Assembly: GCF_013114595.1 (NCBI RefSeq) | Contig: NZ_VTXE01000014.1 | Coordinates: 1 to 64,000, forward strand | Direction of reading: 5' to 3' | From: Vibrio sp. 99-8-1 | GTDB lineage: Bacteria; Pseudomonadota; Gammaproteobacteria; Enterobacterales; Vibrionaceae | DNA: 64,000 nucleotides | Part shown: piece by piece, positions 42,505 through 51,991 of the stretch | Numbering within the stretch: the stretch's first letter is position 1 | Layout of the letters: the number at the start of each line of letters is the position of its first letter | Position numbers and translations under genes: made by a program | Notes under the pieces: model-generated | What the model was told of the DNA's origin: nothing | Seen by the model: the letters and a program-made list of their open reading frames with translations, nothing else | The model's database searches: none

Positions 42505-43866
42505 TTAAATATATACCCTAACAGGATACCCTAAAGCTCTTAATGCTTTGTTGGTTCTACCATTTCGCGGAGGAGTGTGCTCTGGCATGGCCCAACCAGC
42601 AACTTCAGCAATAGAGTTAATACCGTAATGAGGCATTTTGTATTCTGGTAATTTACCTGCCATATAGATACGTTCCCATACGGTTTCAGGTTTTCCGCCA
42701 TAAAGTACAAACTCAAGCAATTCGGTGATGGTTTGACCTTTGCCGTTTCGAAGTGAAAACATTAGCTTTGCGTACAATGGAATCCGCTCTTCTCTAGTTA
42801 GCGTAGTAACATCCCCACGCCCTAACGTAGATGTTGGAATTTTAATCACATGGTCTTTTGTTGCATGAGTAGCAGAACATACCGAACAAAAGTCACTGCT
42901 ACTTAATTGGCTAATATTTTCCTTCGACAGCAAGCGTCTAATCGTTGGTGCGGACTCATAAAACGTAAAGTCTTCATTTGAAGGTGGCATTTTCTGATTT
43001 TGCCACCAAACTAATTGTTCTTTTAGCGCTGCATTAGGGTTTGTACTATTTCTCTTATTAAAATCATCAAATGGATGGGTGCCATCGGGCTGGCGAACTT
43101 GATTATAGTAATATGCATGTAAAAACTGATCGACTTGCCACAACGCTGGTATATCTTCGATTACCCAACTCGGCCGGTAATCATCAATCACCTCCGCAAT
43201 ACCATGAATGTAACTTAAAGTACTATGCCACTCTTGGCTAAATCGCTGCTTATGCTTATCCGCAGCTTTAGTATCATCCTTATAGCTTATACCTTGCCAT
43301 TCAGGTACGAGTCTAGACTTACCATTAAGCTCAGCTTGATGCTTAGCTTTTAAACGCGCCAATTCAACTTGCTCATCAATTATCGTCTGACTAAGTGGAA
43401 TAGTGACATCAAGAGATTCAAGCTCACTAAAAAACGCTTCTAACTGTTGCTCAAACCCACTTTCTTGAATTTCAACATCCGTTAAAAATACACCAGCTTC
43501 TATATTTGAATACCATGCTCTGTTAGTTAAGTTGGCAGAGCCTATGTATGCTCCCCATCCTTGCCACCAGATCACTTTAGCATGAAGCATATCAGGGATT
43601 AGCTTACAGAATAAGTTATCCCGCTCATGCCGTAATAATGTTTTAAGAAGACTTGGCGTAACAGGCACAGTCTGATCGTAGCGCATCCAAATATCTAAAC
43701 GGTACTTGTTTTCAACGCAGTTAGAAATTAGCAGAGGTGTGTTGCCCTGATCACTGCCATAAGCAATTGCAGCAAACACACCATCAACTTCAGTTCCTTT
43801 GGGAGGCAAGCAGCTTGATAAAAACTGCTTGTTTATTCCATTAGCTATCAATTGCATCTTAATCAA
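42505..43866 (-). CDS. PLD-family nuclease-like protein, last gene of six-gene defence operon
   Basis: A 453-residue protein with a phospholipase-D half-site: LHAKVIWWQGWGAYIGSANLTN (about residues 95-115, in parts: HAK and GSAN). PLD nucleases of this kind occur in DISARM (DrmC) and other defence systems. The C-terminal part has a CxxC...H cluster (DFCSVCSATHATKDH) suggesting a zinc site or degenerate HNH. It overlaps the Res-type helicase gene by eight bases and ends the operon. The nuclease role is inferred from motif and context. Confidence 0.75.
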   Translation of the reverse strand: MIKMQLIANGINKQFLSSCLPPKGTEVDGVFAAIAYGSDQGNTPLLISNCVENKYRLDIWMRYDQTVPVTPSLLKTLLRHERDNLFCKLIPDMLHAKVIWWQGWGAYIGSANLTNRAWYSNIEAGVFLTDVEIQESGFEQQLEAFFSELESLDVTIPLSQTIIDEQVELARLKAKHQAELNGKSRLVPEWQGISYKDDTKAADKHKQRFSQEWHSTLSYIHGIAEVIDDYRPSWVIEDIPALWQVDQFLHAYYYNQVRQPDGTHPFDDFNKRNSTNPNAALKEQLVWWQNQKMPPSNEDFTFYESAPTIRRLLSKENISQLSSSDFCSVCSATHATKDHVIKIPTSTLGRGDVTTLTREERIPLYAKLMFSLRNGKGQTITELLEFVLYGGKPETVWERIYMAGKLPEYKMPHYGINSIAEVAGWAMPEHTPPRNGRTNKALRALGYPVRVYI

Positions 43867-46800
43867 TCAATACCTTGTTAAATAGCTTCTCAATATAACC
43901 AGTAGGATCATCATATTGAAATAACACATTCCTCGAAGCAAATTCATTAACGCCAGTCAATTTCTCATTCCACCAGCGAACTTTACTTAGAGGTGTATTT
44001 GCCACAATAAATGAATGCATCTCAACTTTATCAGAATGCTGTAAACCATCAGATCGCATTTTCCCTTCTAGGTCTTTAATCGTTTCAAAGAACTGCAATT
44101 TTGGATCGTTGATGCCTTCACAACGAAGAATGCCTTTAGGGTCAACAAAAACTATATGCTGTTTGTCACCATCAATGATCCACAATATGAAATCTGGATA
44201 AAAGTTACCTGCTTCAAAGAAGCCAACACCTCTACCGCGAGACTGATTTCTCAATAGATAGATTTCACGCCCCTCTAGAATCGATGGTGAACCCTGATAA
44301 AAAGTTCTTAAATCAGAAACGAAATCAAATTCACCTTGATTTAGATGTGTCGGTGTGATTTTAAACAAATCACTGTCAACACCGCTTTTAAGATGAAGCA
44401 TCGGTGAGTACAAATGATTTGCAAAAAATACTGCATCGCCTTTACCTGCAATATTAAAATCAGTCACAGTGCCATTTCTAATATGTTCCTGCAGCTCTCC
44501 GACTCTCTGCAAGATTAGTTTTTCCGATTGCTCGATAACCAACTTATACTCTTCAAAAAAGTTCGGGTCTGATGGGTCGAGCTCGGCAAACTTTCTAAAT
44601 GGCGCTTCATAAGCATCTTGTTCGCTTTTGTAAAAACGATCGCAGTACTTTTTAAGCAGTGCAACCGCTAGTTCCTGCCATTCAAAAACACGGTCAAACC
44701 GGTCAAAGCCCATGCGTTCTTTTGGTATATAAAGCGTGTACCAAGAACTATCTTCTAGTGTCAGGCGAATAGCTTCTCGGCTTAGGTTTAAGTTATACCA
44801 GTTCCGCTCTGCTTTCATTTGCTGCAATGACTTATAAACGGCATCTAAGTCTATAAATGCAAGGTGTTTAGCTGTTAATGAACATCTATCTAAATCTGTA
44901 TCGTGACGTGTTACACGGACCCCTGAACTTGATTTAGAAGCTACTCGTGGGTACCAATCAAGTGTCACGTCTGGTAGTTTTCGCTCATTAGCGACAAAGT
45001 CCGGTGGCGCAAGCAATGTCGTCTTTTTGTCTTTTTTAAAGTTAATATTATCTGGCACTTTAACTGTAATTAGAGGTGTTTTAGGTAACTTAACTTTTAC
45101 AGGAATGATCTTTGTTTCAAAATCATCTGGCTTCTTAATCCCTTCACCTTCAAGGAATTGATCGAACTGAGCCATATAGTCGGCTTTCACACCAAACACG
45201 TTCAACGTTTCTAAAACAGGTAAGTCTTCATCTTTAGCTATCCAAGTTAGCTCCTGATCCTTAGTCGACCAGTGAATGGCTTTGCTTCTTTTTAAAGAAT
45301 GCTCAAAACCACGCAGTCGAACACCACGTCCGAATAACTGAATAATCTCAGAACCTTCACTTTTCCCCACATGCATTAAGCCTAAGGTTGAAACACGATA
45401 GCTGTTCCAGCCTTCAGAGAATCGCTTTGAGCCAATCAACAAATTTATGGTCGAGTCATTTTTGTTAATCGACTTAAAAATAGATGAGTTGAAACTTTTC
45501 TCACTAACAGCGAGTTCTTCATGTGCTGCACAAAGCTCTGCAACTTTCTTAGCGTCACCCACATTGACAACGCCAAAGTTTTCTTCACTTCCACCTAATC
45601 GCAATGCCAGTTCGCCATCGCCACCTTTCAAGTAATCCACATGCAGTAAACCACCAGAAGGCGCATTGAATAAGTTAGTTAAGATATCTTTAAACAAAGC
45701 AGTCCCATCATCTCTCGTTTCAACCAGATAGTTGAAGGACTCTGCAAAAATATCCTTTCCTTTTTTATTCAACAAACTCGTGTTACCGCTTAGAAGTTTG
45801 TTCAAGCTATCGATGCTTTTATCTTTTTCTCTAACAAACTCAGCAAGGAAAAGGAGGATATCAACAACATCTGAGACTTCTCTTCCTTTTTCTTTTCTCA
45901 CGGCAGTCACTTTGCTACCAACAAATACCCATAATGGCTTATCGATCGCAAAAGCTTTGTATTTAGCACCTCGCTCTCTAAACACTCTATTTTGTTGGTA
46001 AAAGGCCAATAAACAAGCCGTTAAGTAAAGCTGTCGATTCTCTTGTTCTGCATGTGTTTCAACATCTGAATCAAGATTTAATATTTGGTAATCTTTACCA
46101 AAACCATCAGCATGAAAATACCGGTAAGAATAATCAAAAAGTATGTTCTTCGCATACTCTTCTGCCAATGCAGCCTTACTGCTTACCGCTTGGCCTAAAG
46201 TAGCCGAATACTCGAACGTAAAACCTTCTTTTGCTAAACGGCTTCTCATTTCTGACCAAACATCACCTTTTGCACCACGATGACCTTCATCAATAAGTAC
46301 CAGGTTATTCTGCTCAAACTGATCAACTGAAACCGTTTTTTTCTTGCCTTCTTCTCTCAGCTTATTCATGTCAATGACATCAATGATGTCAGCAGAGTAC
46401 ATATCACTGTTGTTCTTAACTTTTGAAAACTCGGCAGCTGCAATATTAGAGATACGGAATTCATCTAAATGCTGGTGAGTTAGGCCTTCATTAGGAGTAA
46501 GCACTACAACACGATTCAATTCATGCTCTTTACGGTACTTCTTAACATAGTGCAAATACTGCTGCATGTTGATATGCATCAGAAGCGTTTTACCACTTCC
46601 TGTCGCATTCCAGAAAGCAAGTTTATTTAAGTCTGTAGACTCATAAGGCTTAATAAGGTCTTTTTTCTTTTCACCCCATTCGCTTAATGCACTATTAAAC
46701 CTATCTACGTGAGCATTCAAGTCGCTGAGTAAATCTTTAGGTGACCTAAAGTATTGATCTAGATATAGCTCTGTAAACAATAGAGTTAGGTACTGAAAGT

Positions 46801-47098
46801 ACTTCCACTGAATATTTGTTGTACGCTTCTCATTGATTTGTGCCGTATGACGTTGAATATTTTCATCATACTCGAGCAGCATTTCTGGAGAAATAGAACT
46901 ATTGTCACTTAGAAGTTTAACTAATTCACCGTAATATCTTGAGCTACCATCTTCTTCGAGGCCTTCTAGTGACTCGTCGAGTAGCAATTTAGTGGCTTCT
47001 CTAAATGGGTCAATGTCCAAATCATAAACATCGACACCAAAGAGATGCAGAAAATAGCGATTTAGCACTAAGCGATGTGGGAATGGTACGTTTGCCAT
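43859..47098 (-). CDS. Type III Res-like helicase-nuclease
   Basis: A 1079-residue SF2 protein: NATGSGKT (about 164-171), DEGH in place of DEAH (270-273), FEYSATLG, and the motif VI-type segment IIQLFGRGVRLRG. Near the C-terminus FYPDFILWI (PD at 968-969) and VFVDPKG (986-988) make a PD-(D/E)XK nuclease signature, the arrangement of Type III Res subunits. The length suits that family. It overlaps the ATPase gene by one base and the PLD gene by eight. Together with the DPPY methyltransferase it could form a Type III-like restriction core elaborated with further ATPases. Confidence 0.8.
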   Translation of the reverse strand: MANVPFPHRLVLNRYFLHLFGVDVYDLDIDPFREATKLLLDESLEGLEEDGSSRYYGELVKLLSDNSSISPEMLLEYDENIQRHTAQINEKRTTNIQWKYFQYLTLLFTELYLDQYFRSPKDLLSDLNAHVDRFNSALSEWGEKKKDLIKPYESTDLNKLAFWNATGSGKTLLMHINMQQYLHYVKKYRKEHELNRVVVLTPNEGLTHQHLDEFRISNIAAAEFSKVKNNSDMYSADIIDVIDMNKLREEGKKKTVSVDQFEQNNLVLIDEGHRGAKGDVWSEMRSRLAKEGFTFEYSATLGQAVSSKAALAEEYAKNILFDYSYRYFHADGFGKDYQILNLDSDVETHAEQENRQLYLTACLLAFYQQNRVFRERGAKYKAFAIDKPLWVFVGSKVTAVRKEKGREVSDVVDILLFLAEFVREKDKSIDSLNKLLSGNTSLLNKKGKDIFAESFNYLVETRDDGTALFKDILTNLFNAPSGGLLHVDYLKGGDGELALRLGGSEENFGVVNVGDAKKVAELCAAHEELAVSEKSFNSSIFKSINKNDSTINLLIGSKRFSEGWNSYRVSTLGLMHVGKSEGSEIIQLFGRGVRLRGFEHSLKRSKAIHWSTKDQELTWIAKDEDLPVLETLNVFGVKADYMAQFDQFLEGEGIKKPDDFETKIIPVKVKLPKTPLITVKVPDNINFKKDKKTTLLAPPDFVANERKLPDVTLDWYPRVASKSSSGVRVTRHDTDLDRCSLTAKHLAFIDLDAVYKSLQQMKAERNWYNLNLSREAIRLTLEDSSWYTLYIPKERMGFDRFDRVFEWQELAVALLKKYCDRFYKSEQDAYEAPFRKFAELDPSDPNFFEEYKLVIEQSEKLILQRVGELQEHIRNGTVTDFNIAGKGDAVFFANHLYSPMLHLKSGVDSDLFKITPTHLNQGEFDFVSDLRTFYQGSPSILEGREIYLLRNQSRGRGVGFFEAGNFYPDFILWIIDGDKQHIVFVDPKGILRCEGINDPKLQFFETIKDLEGKMRSDGLQHSDKVEMHSFIVANTPLSKVRWWNEKLTGVNEFASRNVLFQYDDPTGYIEKLFNKVLID

Positions 47099-48636
47099 TA
47101 TTCTTCTTCCTCAGCTCTCGCTGGTAAACCAACGTTAAGCGCCGCCTGATTTAATCCGTGAATTAGTGGGGTAATATAATTGACCCACCCTTCAGCATGC
47201 ATTGCTTCTTGAATAAACATTGCTTCCACCCGATCCATACTCATGTTCTTATGCAACCTCAAACTATTCATCGCTGATTTCCCATCAATACGAGGTATTT
47301 GGTGAGCAATCCAAGTAAGATCGTTTCTCAGCCACTCAGGAGCTCCTGGTTGCTCTGCATACTCACGGCATAAATCTAAAATCACTTTCTCAGGTTGAGC
47401 TTGATTTGGTGCGTCCAAATCGAGAACTATGTCTAAAGCGGCTTGACGCCAAGCTCGTTCTTGTTGACCTCCCCCATCGATTTTGGAATTAATTTGAGTT
47501 TGCTTTTCGGCAGCGTCTATATACCTATCACCATCGGTAACAACTAAAGTTCGATCTAGCGCCTCTCCTGAAACTGCAATCGAACCAGCGATAGTGTAAG
47601 CATTTTGAACGGAACCAAAATTTTTCACATCTACAAATTCACGCAAACCAGCATCCATTGCAACTTGTTCAATGATTTTTACTGCCAAGCCATCTTCAAC
47701 CCACACTTTAATCTGACGCAGGCTTTGATAATTCCCGTTTAAACTAAAAACAAACTGTGGATCGAAGCCATCACGAACTTCAATTGTCTGATTCTTAGAT
47801 TCTTCGTATAGAGAGAAAACATTAACTTGTTCCACGAAATCTTGAATGCCAAGCCAATGCGTTGAGAATACAATTTGTAACTGACGACGATCATCATTGG
47901 CCTGCTGAAGCAAAAAGTTTATAAGAGCTCTAATCGCAGATTCGTGCAAAGAAATGTCTAACTCTTCTATGAGTATTAAGGCTCCTCTTGGCGCCTTTAA
48001 AACCTCATTAATGATATGAAATACTTTTTGCTCGCCGCTGCCCATATAGTGCGAAGGATAATCCAGAACTAAACCGGCTCTATTTTTTGTTTGCGCATAA
48101 AAAAATGACGCTAAGCCTTGGTCTTTATTACCATATCCTGCATCTTCAAAACTTCGATTCAACGCTCCACTAGCATTTTGCAAAAGTGTTCTTTTTTTCG
48201 CAGCACTAAGCCCAATTTCAGATTTTTGGAACTCACCAATATCTAATTCTGTCTCTTTTTCCTGATCAGGCACACAATCAGAAATCGATATAAACTTCAC
48301 GTAACGCTGTGTTTTATGTTCTGTAGAAGGGCTCCAAACGCCTTCTGTCTTTTCATATGGGACAGAGTCTTCACGATCATAAAATGAAACATCAAAACGA
48401 GTCCCATTCCAGTCATTCCCTGGGTACACCTTAAAGAAGTCACTGTATTGGGCATTTACCTGTTCTAGATCTAAACGTGTATCTCGACGATACACACAGG
48501 CCAAAGCTTGTAATAGTGTTGTTTTACCGGTGCCATTAGCCCCCATAATTGCAGTGACACCAGTCTCTGCAAAGTCTACGGTGATGTTTTGAAGGCGCTG
48601 TAAGTTCTCAATCGTAATTGATTTAATCGCTGTCAT
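47098..48636 (-). CDS. OLD-like AAA ATPase with TOPRIM-like C-terminus
   Basis: A 512-residue ABC-class ATPase: MGANGTGKTT (31-40), signature-like YMGSGEQK (about 197-204), Walker B ALILIEELD (219-227) and FSTHW switch histidine. The C-terminal part has VWVEDGLAVK (E314) and LVVTDGDR (D368, D370), the glutamate and DxD expected of a TOPRIM nuclease, so it resembles OLD-family proteins. In the operon it is the third enzyme; ATPases of this type sense or cut DNA in defence systems. TOPRIM assignment is tentative. Confidence 0.75.
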   Translation of the reverse strand: MTAIKSITIENLQRLQNITVDFAETGVTAIMGANGTGKTTLLQALACVYRRDTRLDLEQVNAQYSDFFKVYPGNDWNGTRFDVSFYDREDSVPYEKTEGVWSPSTEHKTQRYVKFISISDCVPDQEKETELDIGEFQKSEIGLSAAKKRTLLQNASGALNRSFEDAGYGNKDQGLASFFYAQTKNRAGLVLDYPSHYMGSGEQKVFHIINEVLKAPRGALILIEELDISLHESAIRALINFLLQQANDDRRQLQIVFSTHWLGIQDFVEQVNVFSLYEESKNQTIEVRDGFDPQFVFSLNGNYQSLRQIKVWVEDGLAVKIIEQVAMDAGLREFVDVKNFGSVQNAYTIAGSIAVSGEALDRTLVVTDGDRYIDAAEKQTQINSKIDGGGQQERAWRQAALDIVLDLDAPNQAQPEKVILDLCREYAEQPGAPEWLRNDLTWIAHQIPRIDGKSAMNSLRLHKNMSMDRVEAMFIQEAMHAEGWVNYITPLIHGLNQAALNVGLPARAEEEE

Positions 48637-48651
48637 TTTCTTTACATGCCC

Positions 48652-51600
48652 TTATTGATCATTGTCGTTAAACATAAGGGTATAAAATGCATCCTCGATC
48701 AACTGAACCTTCCATGTCTCATCGCCCTTGCGGAGATTAGGAAGATTGTTATCACCGTTGACATAAATCAAGTCAAATTCCATATCACGACTGTTGTAAT
48801 CTTGCTTCTTGAACCAGAGGTCTAAGTCGTCATTATTAGTTTCCGTTACATCACGCCACAAAACCAATACACGCTGTCCACTTGAATCTCGACCTGTTAC
48901 CTCAAAAATGCCTTTTACGCGTTGCATCGTCTCAACACGTAAACCTAACAAGTTATTGAATGTATCAACCACATCCAAATTCTTTGTGTACGACTGTTCG
49001 TGTCGGGTGATTTGCATCTTAAGATCAAACGGCTTCGTAAAATAATCTAGGTTCATCAATGACGATTTTGATTCAATATCAAGCATGTAGTTCAATACAT
49101 AGTCTTCACGAATTTGTGGATACTCTTCAAGTAAACTTGCTTGCTGAGGTCCACGTTCTAAACCAATATTGTCTAGTGCATCTTCGTACGATTCTAAGCG
49201 AAGATATTTCAGGCAATGCGAGATACCGTCTCGTGAGACGGGTTTACCTGATTTCCAATCTGACGAGTAGACGCTCTTCAAAATACGAGGTTTCAGGATA
49301 GTATCGAAGTGGTGCCCCATCTCAGCCAAGATATACTTTCTTGCTCCTTTGTCGTCTCGGTTTTGCTTAATTACTGCATCAGCAGAGCTACCTGACCCAC
49401 CAAAGCAGTCCAATACAAAACTATTCGAATTTGACGCTTGAGTAATAAATCGTCTGACAAAGTTGGTATGTTTTGGTGCTAAAAACACCCCTGACTTCCC
49501 AAACAAAGCTGTTGTTTCTTTTTCCCCATCAGAGTAATCAGTGAAAACACTCTTGCACACATTTGTTTCTACTTCATGTAAAAAACGTTTCTGTCTTGGT
49601 ACTTTGTTTTCATCAGCTCCCCAAGAAATACGATGATCATTGTTCAATGATTCAAAACTATTACGATGTGGATAATCATGATCAATGAATTGCGTGCCCT
49701 TCCAACCGCGGCTGGACAATTTACACGGTTGACCAGTAACTGGATGTATTGGTTCGTAATATCTGAAATTTTTATGAGTTGCATCTTTAGTTGTCGTAGA
49801 TTGCTTACTGTCTGAAGACATTATTGTCCAGTCACTTTCGGTATAAATCCAAATATAAGCCCCTAACTTTTCGGCTTGTTCACAAGGTACATATTTTCCA
49901 TTGCTATCCCTGTACTCAGCCCTTAAATAAGCATAAATTCCTTTCCAAGAGTCATTTCTTTTCTCTGTTTCCCAATCTAAGCCTTGTTTAACGACTTCTG
50001 TTTTAAATGCTTTCTTATGGTCAGAGTAAAGCTTTGAAAGCTCAGCCTCAATACACTCTATGGTTGGATAAGACGCATTAAGACTTTTAACTAAACTCAT
50101 TACCTCCTCTAACCCTGGCTTAGGTTCTCTAAACATATTGAAATCAGCTTCTACTGCTGGCTTGTTCTTTGCGTAGACTTCAACGTACTCATGGTTTGTT
50201 GAATAAGTAGGCGAACGACCATCATTGGTATTCTGAATCCAAATCAGCTCTTCAACTTTATTCTCTTGACCAAAAACTGAGTCTAGATTGTGCTCAAGCA
50301 TTTGGCGTTCAGCCTTATCAATACTGACAAAGATAGCTGAATCATCACTCATAAAGTTAGAAAGCTCTTTTAGCCTATCTCTCATCAAGGTGCCCCAAGA
50401 TGAATGACGATAATTGTTTTTATAAGGAATCGAGCTTACATCGGTATTGTAAGGAGGATCGATGTAAACACACTTAACCTCATCGGAATAACGAGCCTTC
50501 AATAGTCGTAATGCTTGATAGTTATCTGAGTGACAAATAACACCATTGATTTGTTCATCAATGTTATCAAAGCTTTGAAGCAATGTTTCTTTAAATTCAT
50601 TGCTATAGAACGCCGTATCTACAACCAGATACTGATTAGATTCTAAAAACTCAACCGTTAATGGAGTAGAGAAACTATCTAGCTCACTGATTACGAATAG
50701 CTCTTCCCATTCTTTAGCTTGTTTTTCATTACCAATGATAATCGAGTAAAGTTCTACAGGCACGCGATCAAGGGTCACACAATAGTTTGATTCAATGACA
50801 AACTTCTTTTTAAGCCAAATGCGCTTTTGAAAATCCTCTACCTGAGCTAAGAACGTTATCACTTTTTTCGCAATTTTCTTAAACGCTATGGTTTTCTTTA
50901 GAACGATCTCATTAGTGATGATTTGTTTTTCTAAATCATCAACATCGTCAGGCACCGTATCTTCAGCTCTAAACAACTCATTTTTTATGTAAAAATCGAG
51001 CTCTCTAGTTAAGAAGTGGTTCAAGTCTTTATGGATAAAGTAATCAAACGTATTTTTAGCCGTGTAGTCTGTGATGTAACGCTCTAACGTAGTGCGAGTT
51101 TTGTTTTTTTCCGTTGGCATTAACGTTAAAAGCCTCGCCTGCCACTGCTCCCAGTTTGTGACATGCTGAACTTTTTCATCACCATTACTAAGCGCTGCAA
51201 TTGCTTTAACTGTCGCTAGGTTAATGTCTTTCTGTTTACGCTTTTTAGAGTCAGACTGATATTGGAAATGAAGCACAAGCTCTTTCCCAAAGTCACCTTT
51301 GCGCTCTGAGACGGGTTTATCTTGGTCCAACATAAATTGGCGGACTTTACCGGATGTTGACTTCACATTGTTTTGTTCAGTGGTTGCATCACCTAACTCA
51401 AAACGAACTCGATAGTTCGTGTCACTCTCTTCAAGTAGGAATGCATAGTTCGTGAAGTTTTCGGCACTTTTGATATAGTACTGATCAGCATTGGCCCAGT
51501 GGAACTTAGACTCTTCGCCGTTCATTGGCAGTGGTGAAAAGGTTTCTTTCTTATATCGACGTAAAGAAAGAAAGTCACCGCCATCGTAGTAACGACTAAA

Positions 51601-51942
51601 AAAAGTAATTAGGTTTGAAAAAACCTCTTCTTCATGACTTTCAGAATTAGAATCACTACCAACAAGGTCTTTTAACTTCTGTACTTTTGGAACCGTATCA
51701 GGGTCCACACCAAGCTCCTGAGCGTTCTTTATTGCCTCTGTAAGCTCACGCTGTAACTCTTGTGATTTACCGGCAGCATTTAGCGTCTGGCGCACAGTTG
51801 GAAGCAGGTCTTTAGTGAGGAATGAATCAATTTCGTCATGCTTAGCATTCATCACTCTATAAATGCCAAAGTCTAAATCTGCTTGATCCATCTGAAACAG
51901 TTCTTTTAGTTTCGCCACCAAACTTTCGTAATTTTTGCTCAT
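48652..51942 (-). CDS. Adenine-specific DNA methyltransferase, Type III Mod-like, extended
   Basis: A 1096-residue protein. The amino-methyltransferase motif IV VYIDPPYNTD (495-498 for DPPY) precedes motif I LDCFGGSGSSADAV (near 847), the beta-class order of N6-adenine and N4-cytosine methylases such as Type III Mod. About 450 residues before DPPY are unrecognised and unusually long for Mod proteins; they may provide target recognition or bind the partner helicases. Between motifs there is a region likely to hold the specificity domain. It presumably marks host DNA as self for this system. Confidence 0.85.
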   Translation of the reverse strand: MSKNYESLVAKLKELFQMDQADLDFGIYRVMNAKHDEIDSFLTKDLLPTVRQTLNAAGKSQELQRELTEAIKNAQELGVDPDTVPKVQKLKDLVGSDSNSESHEEEVFSNLITFFSRYYDGGDFLSLRRYKKETFSPLPMNGEESKFHWANADQYYIKSAENFTNYAFLLEESDTNYRVRFELGDATTEQNNVKSTSGKVRQFMLDQDKPVSERKGDFGKELVLHFQYQSDSKKRKQKDINLATVKAIAALSNGDEKVQHVTNWEQWQARLLTLMPTEKNKTRTTLERYITDYTAKNTFDYFIHKDLNHFLTRELDFYIKNELFRAEDTVPDDVDDLEKQIITNEIVLKKTIAFKKIAKKVITFLAQVEDFQKRIWLKKKFVIESNYCVTLDRVPVELYSIIIGNEKQAKEWEELFVISELDSFSTPLTVEFLESNQYLVVDTAFYSNEFKETLLQSFDNIDEQINGVICHSDNYQALRLLKARYSDEVKCVYIDPPYNTDVSSIPYKNNYRHSSWGTLMRDRLKELSNFMSDDSAIFVSIDKAERQMLEHNLDSVFGQENKVEELIWIQNTNDGRSPTYSTNHEYVEVYAKNKPAVEADFNMFREPKPGLEEVMSLVKSLNASYPTIECIEAELSKLYSDHKKAFKTEVVKQGLDWETEKRNDSWKGIYAYLRAEYRDSNGKYVPCEQAEKLGAYIWIYTESDWTIMSSDSKQSTTTKDATHKNFRYYEPIHPVTGQPCKLSSRGWKGTQFIDHDYPHRNSFESLNNDHRISWGADENKVPRQKRFLHEVETNVCKSVFTDYSDGEKETTALFGKSGVFLAPKHTNFVRRFITQASNSNSFVLDCFGGSGSSADAVIKQNRDDKGARKYILAEMGHHFDTILKPRILKSVYSSDWKSGKPVSRDGISHCLKYLRLESYEDALDNIGLERGPQQASLLEEYPQIREDYVLNYMLDIESKSSLMNLDYFTKPFDLKMQITRHEQSYTKNLDVVDTFNNLLGLRVETMQRVKGIFEVTGRDSSGQRVLVLWRDVTETNNDDLDLWFKKQDYNSRDMEFDLIYVNGDNNLPNLRKGDETWKVQLIEDAFYTLMFNDNDQ

Positions 51943-51991
51943 AAGTATCTTTTTACCCTATCAATTCCTGCTAACCTGCCAGACAGTTGCT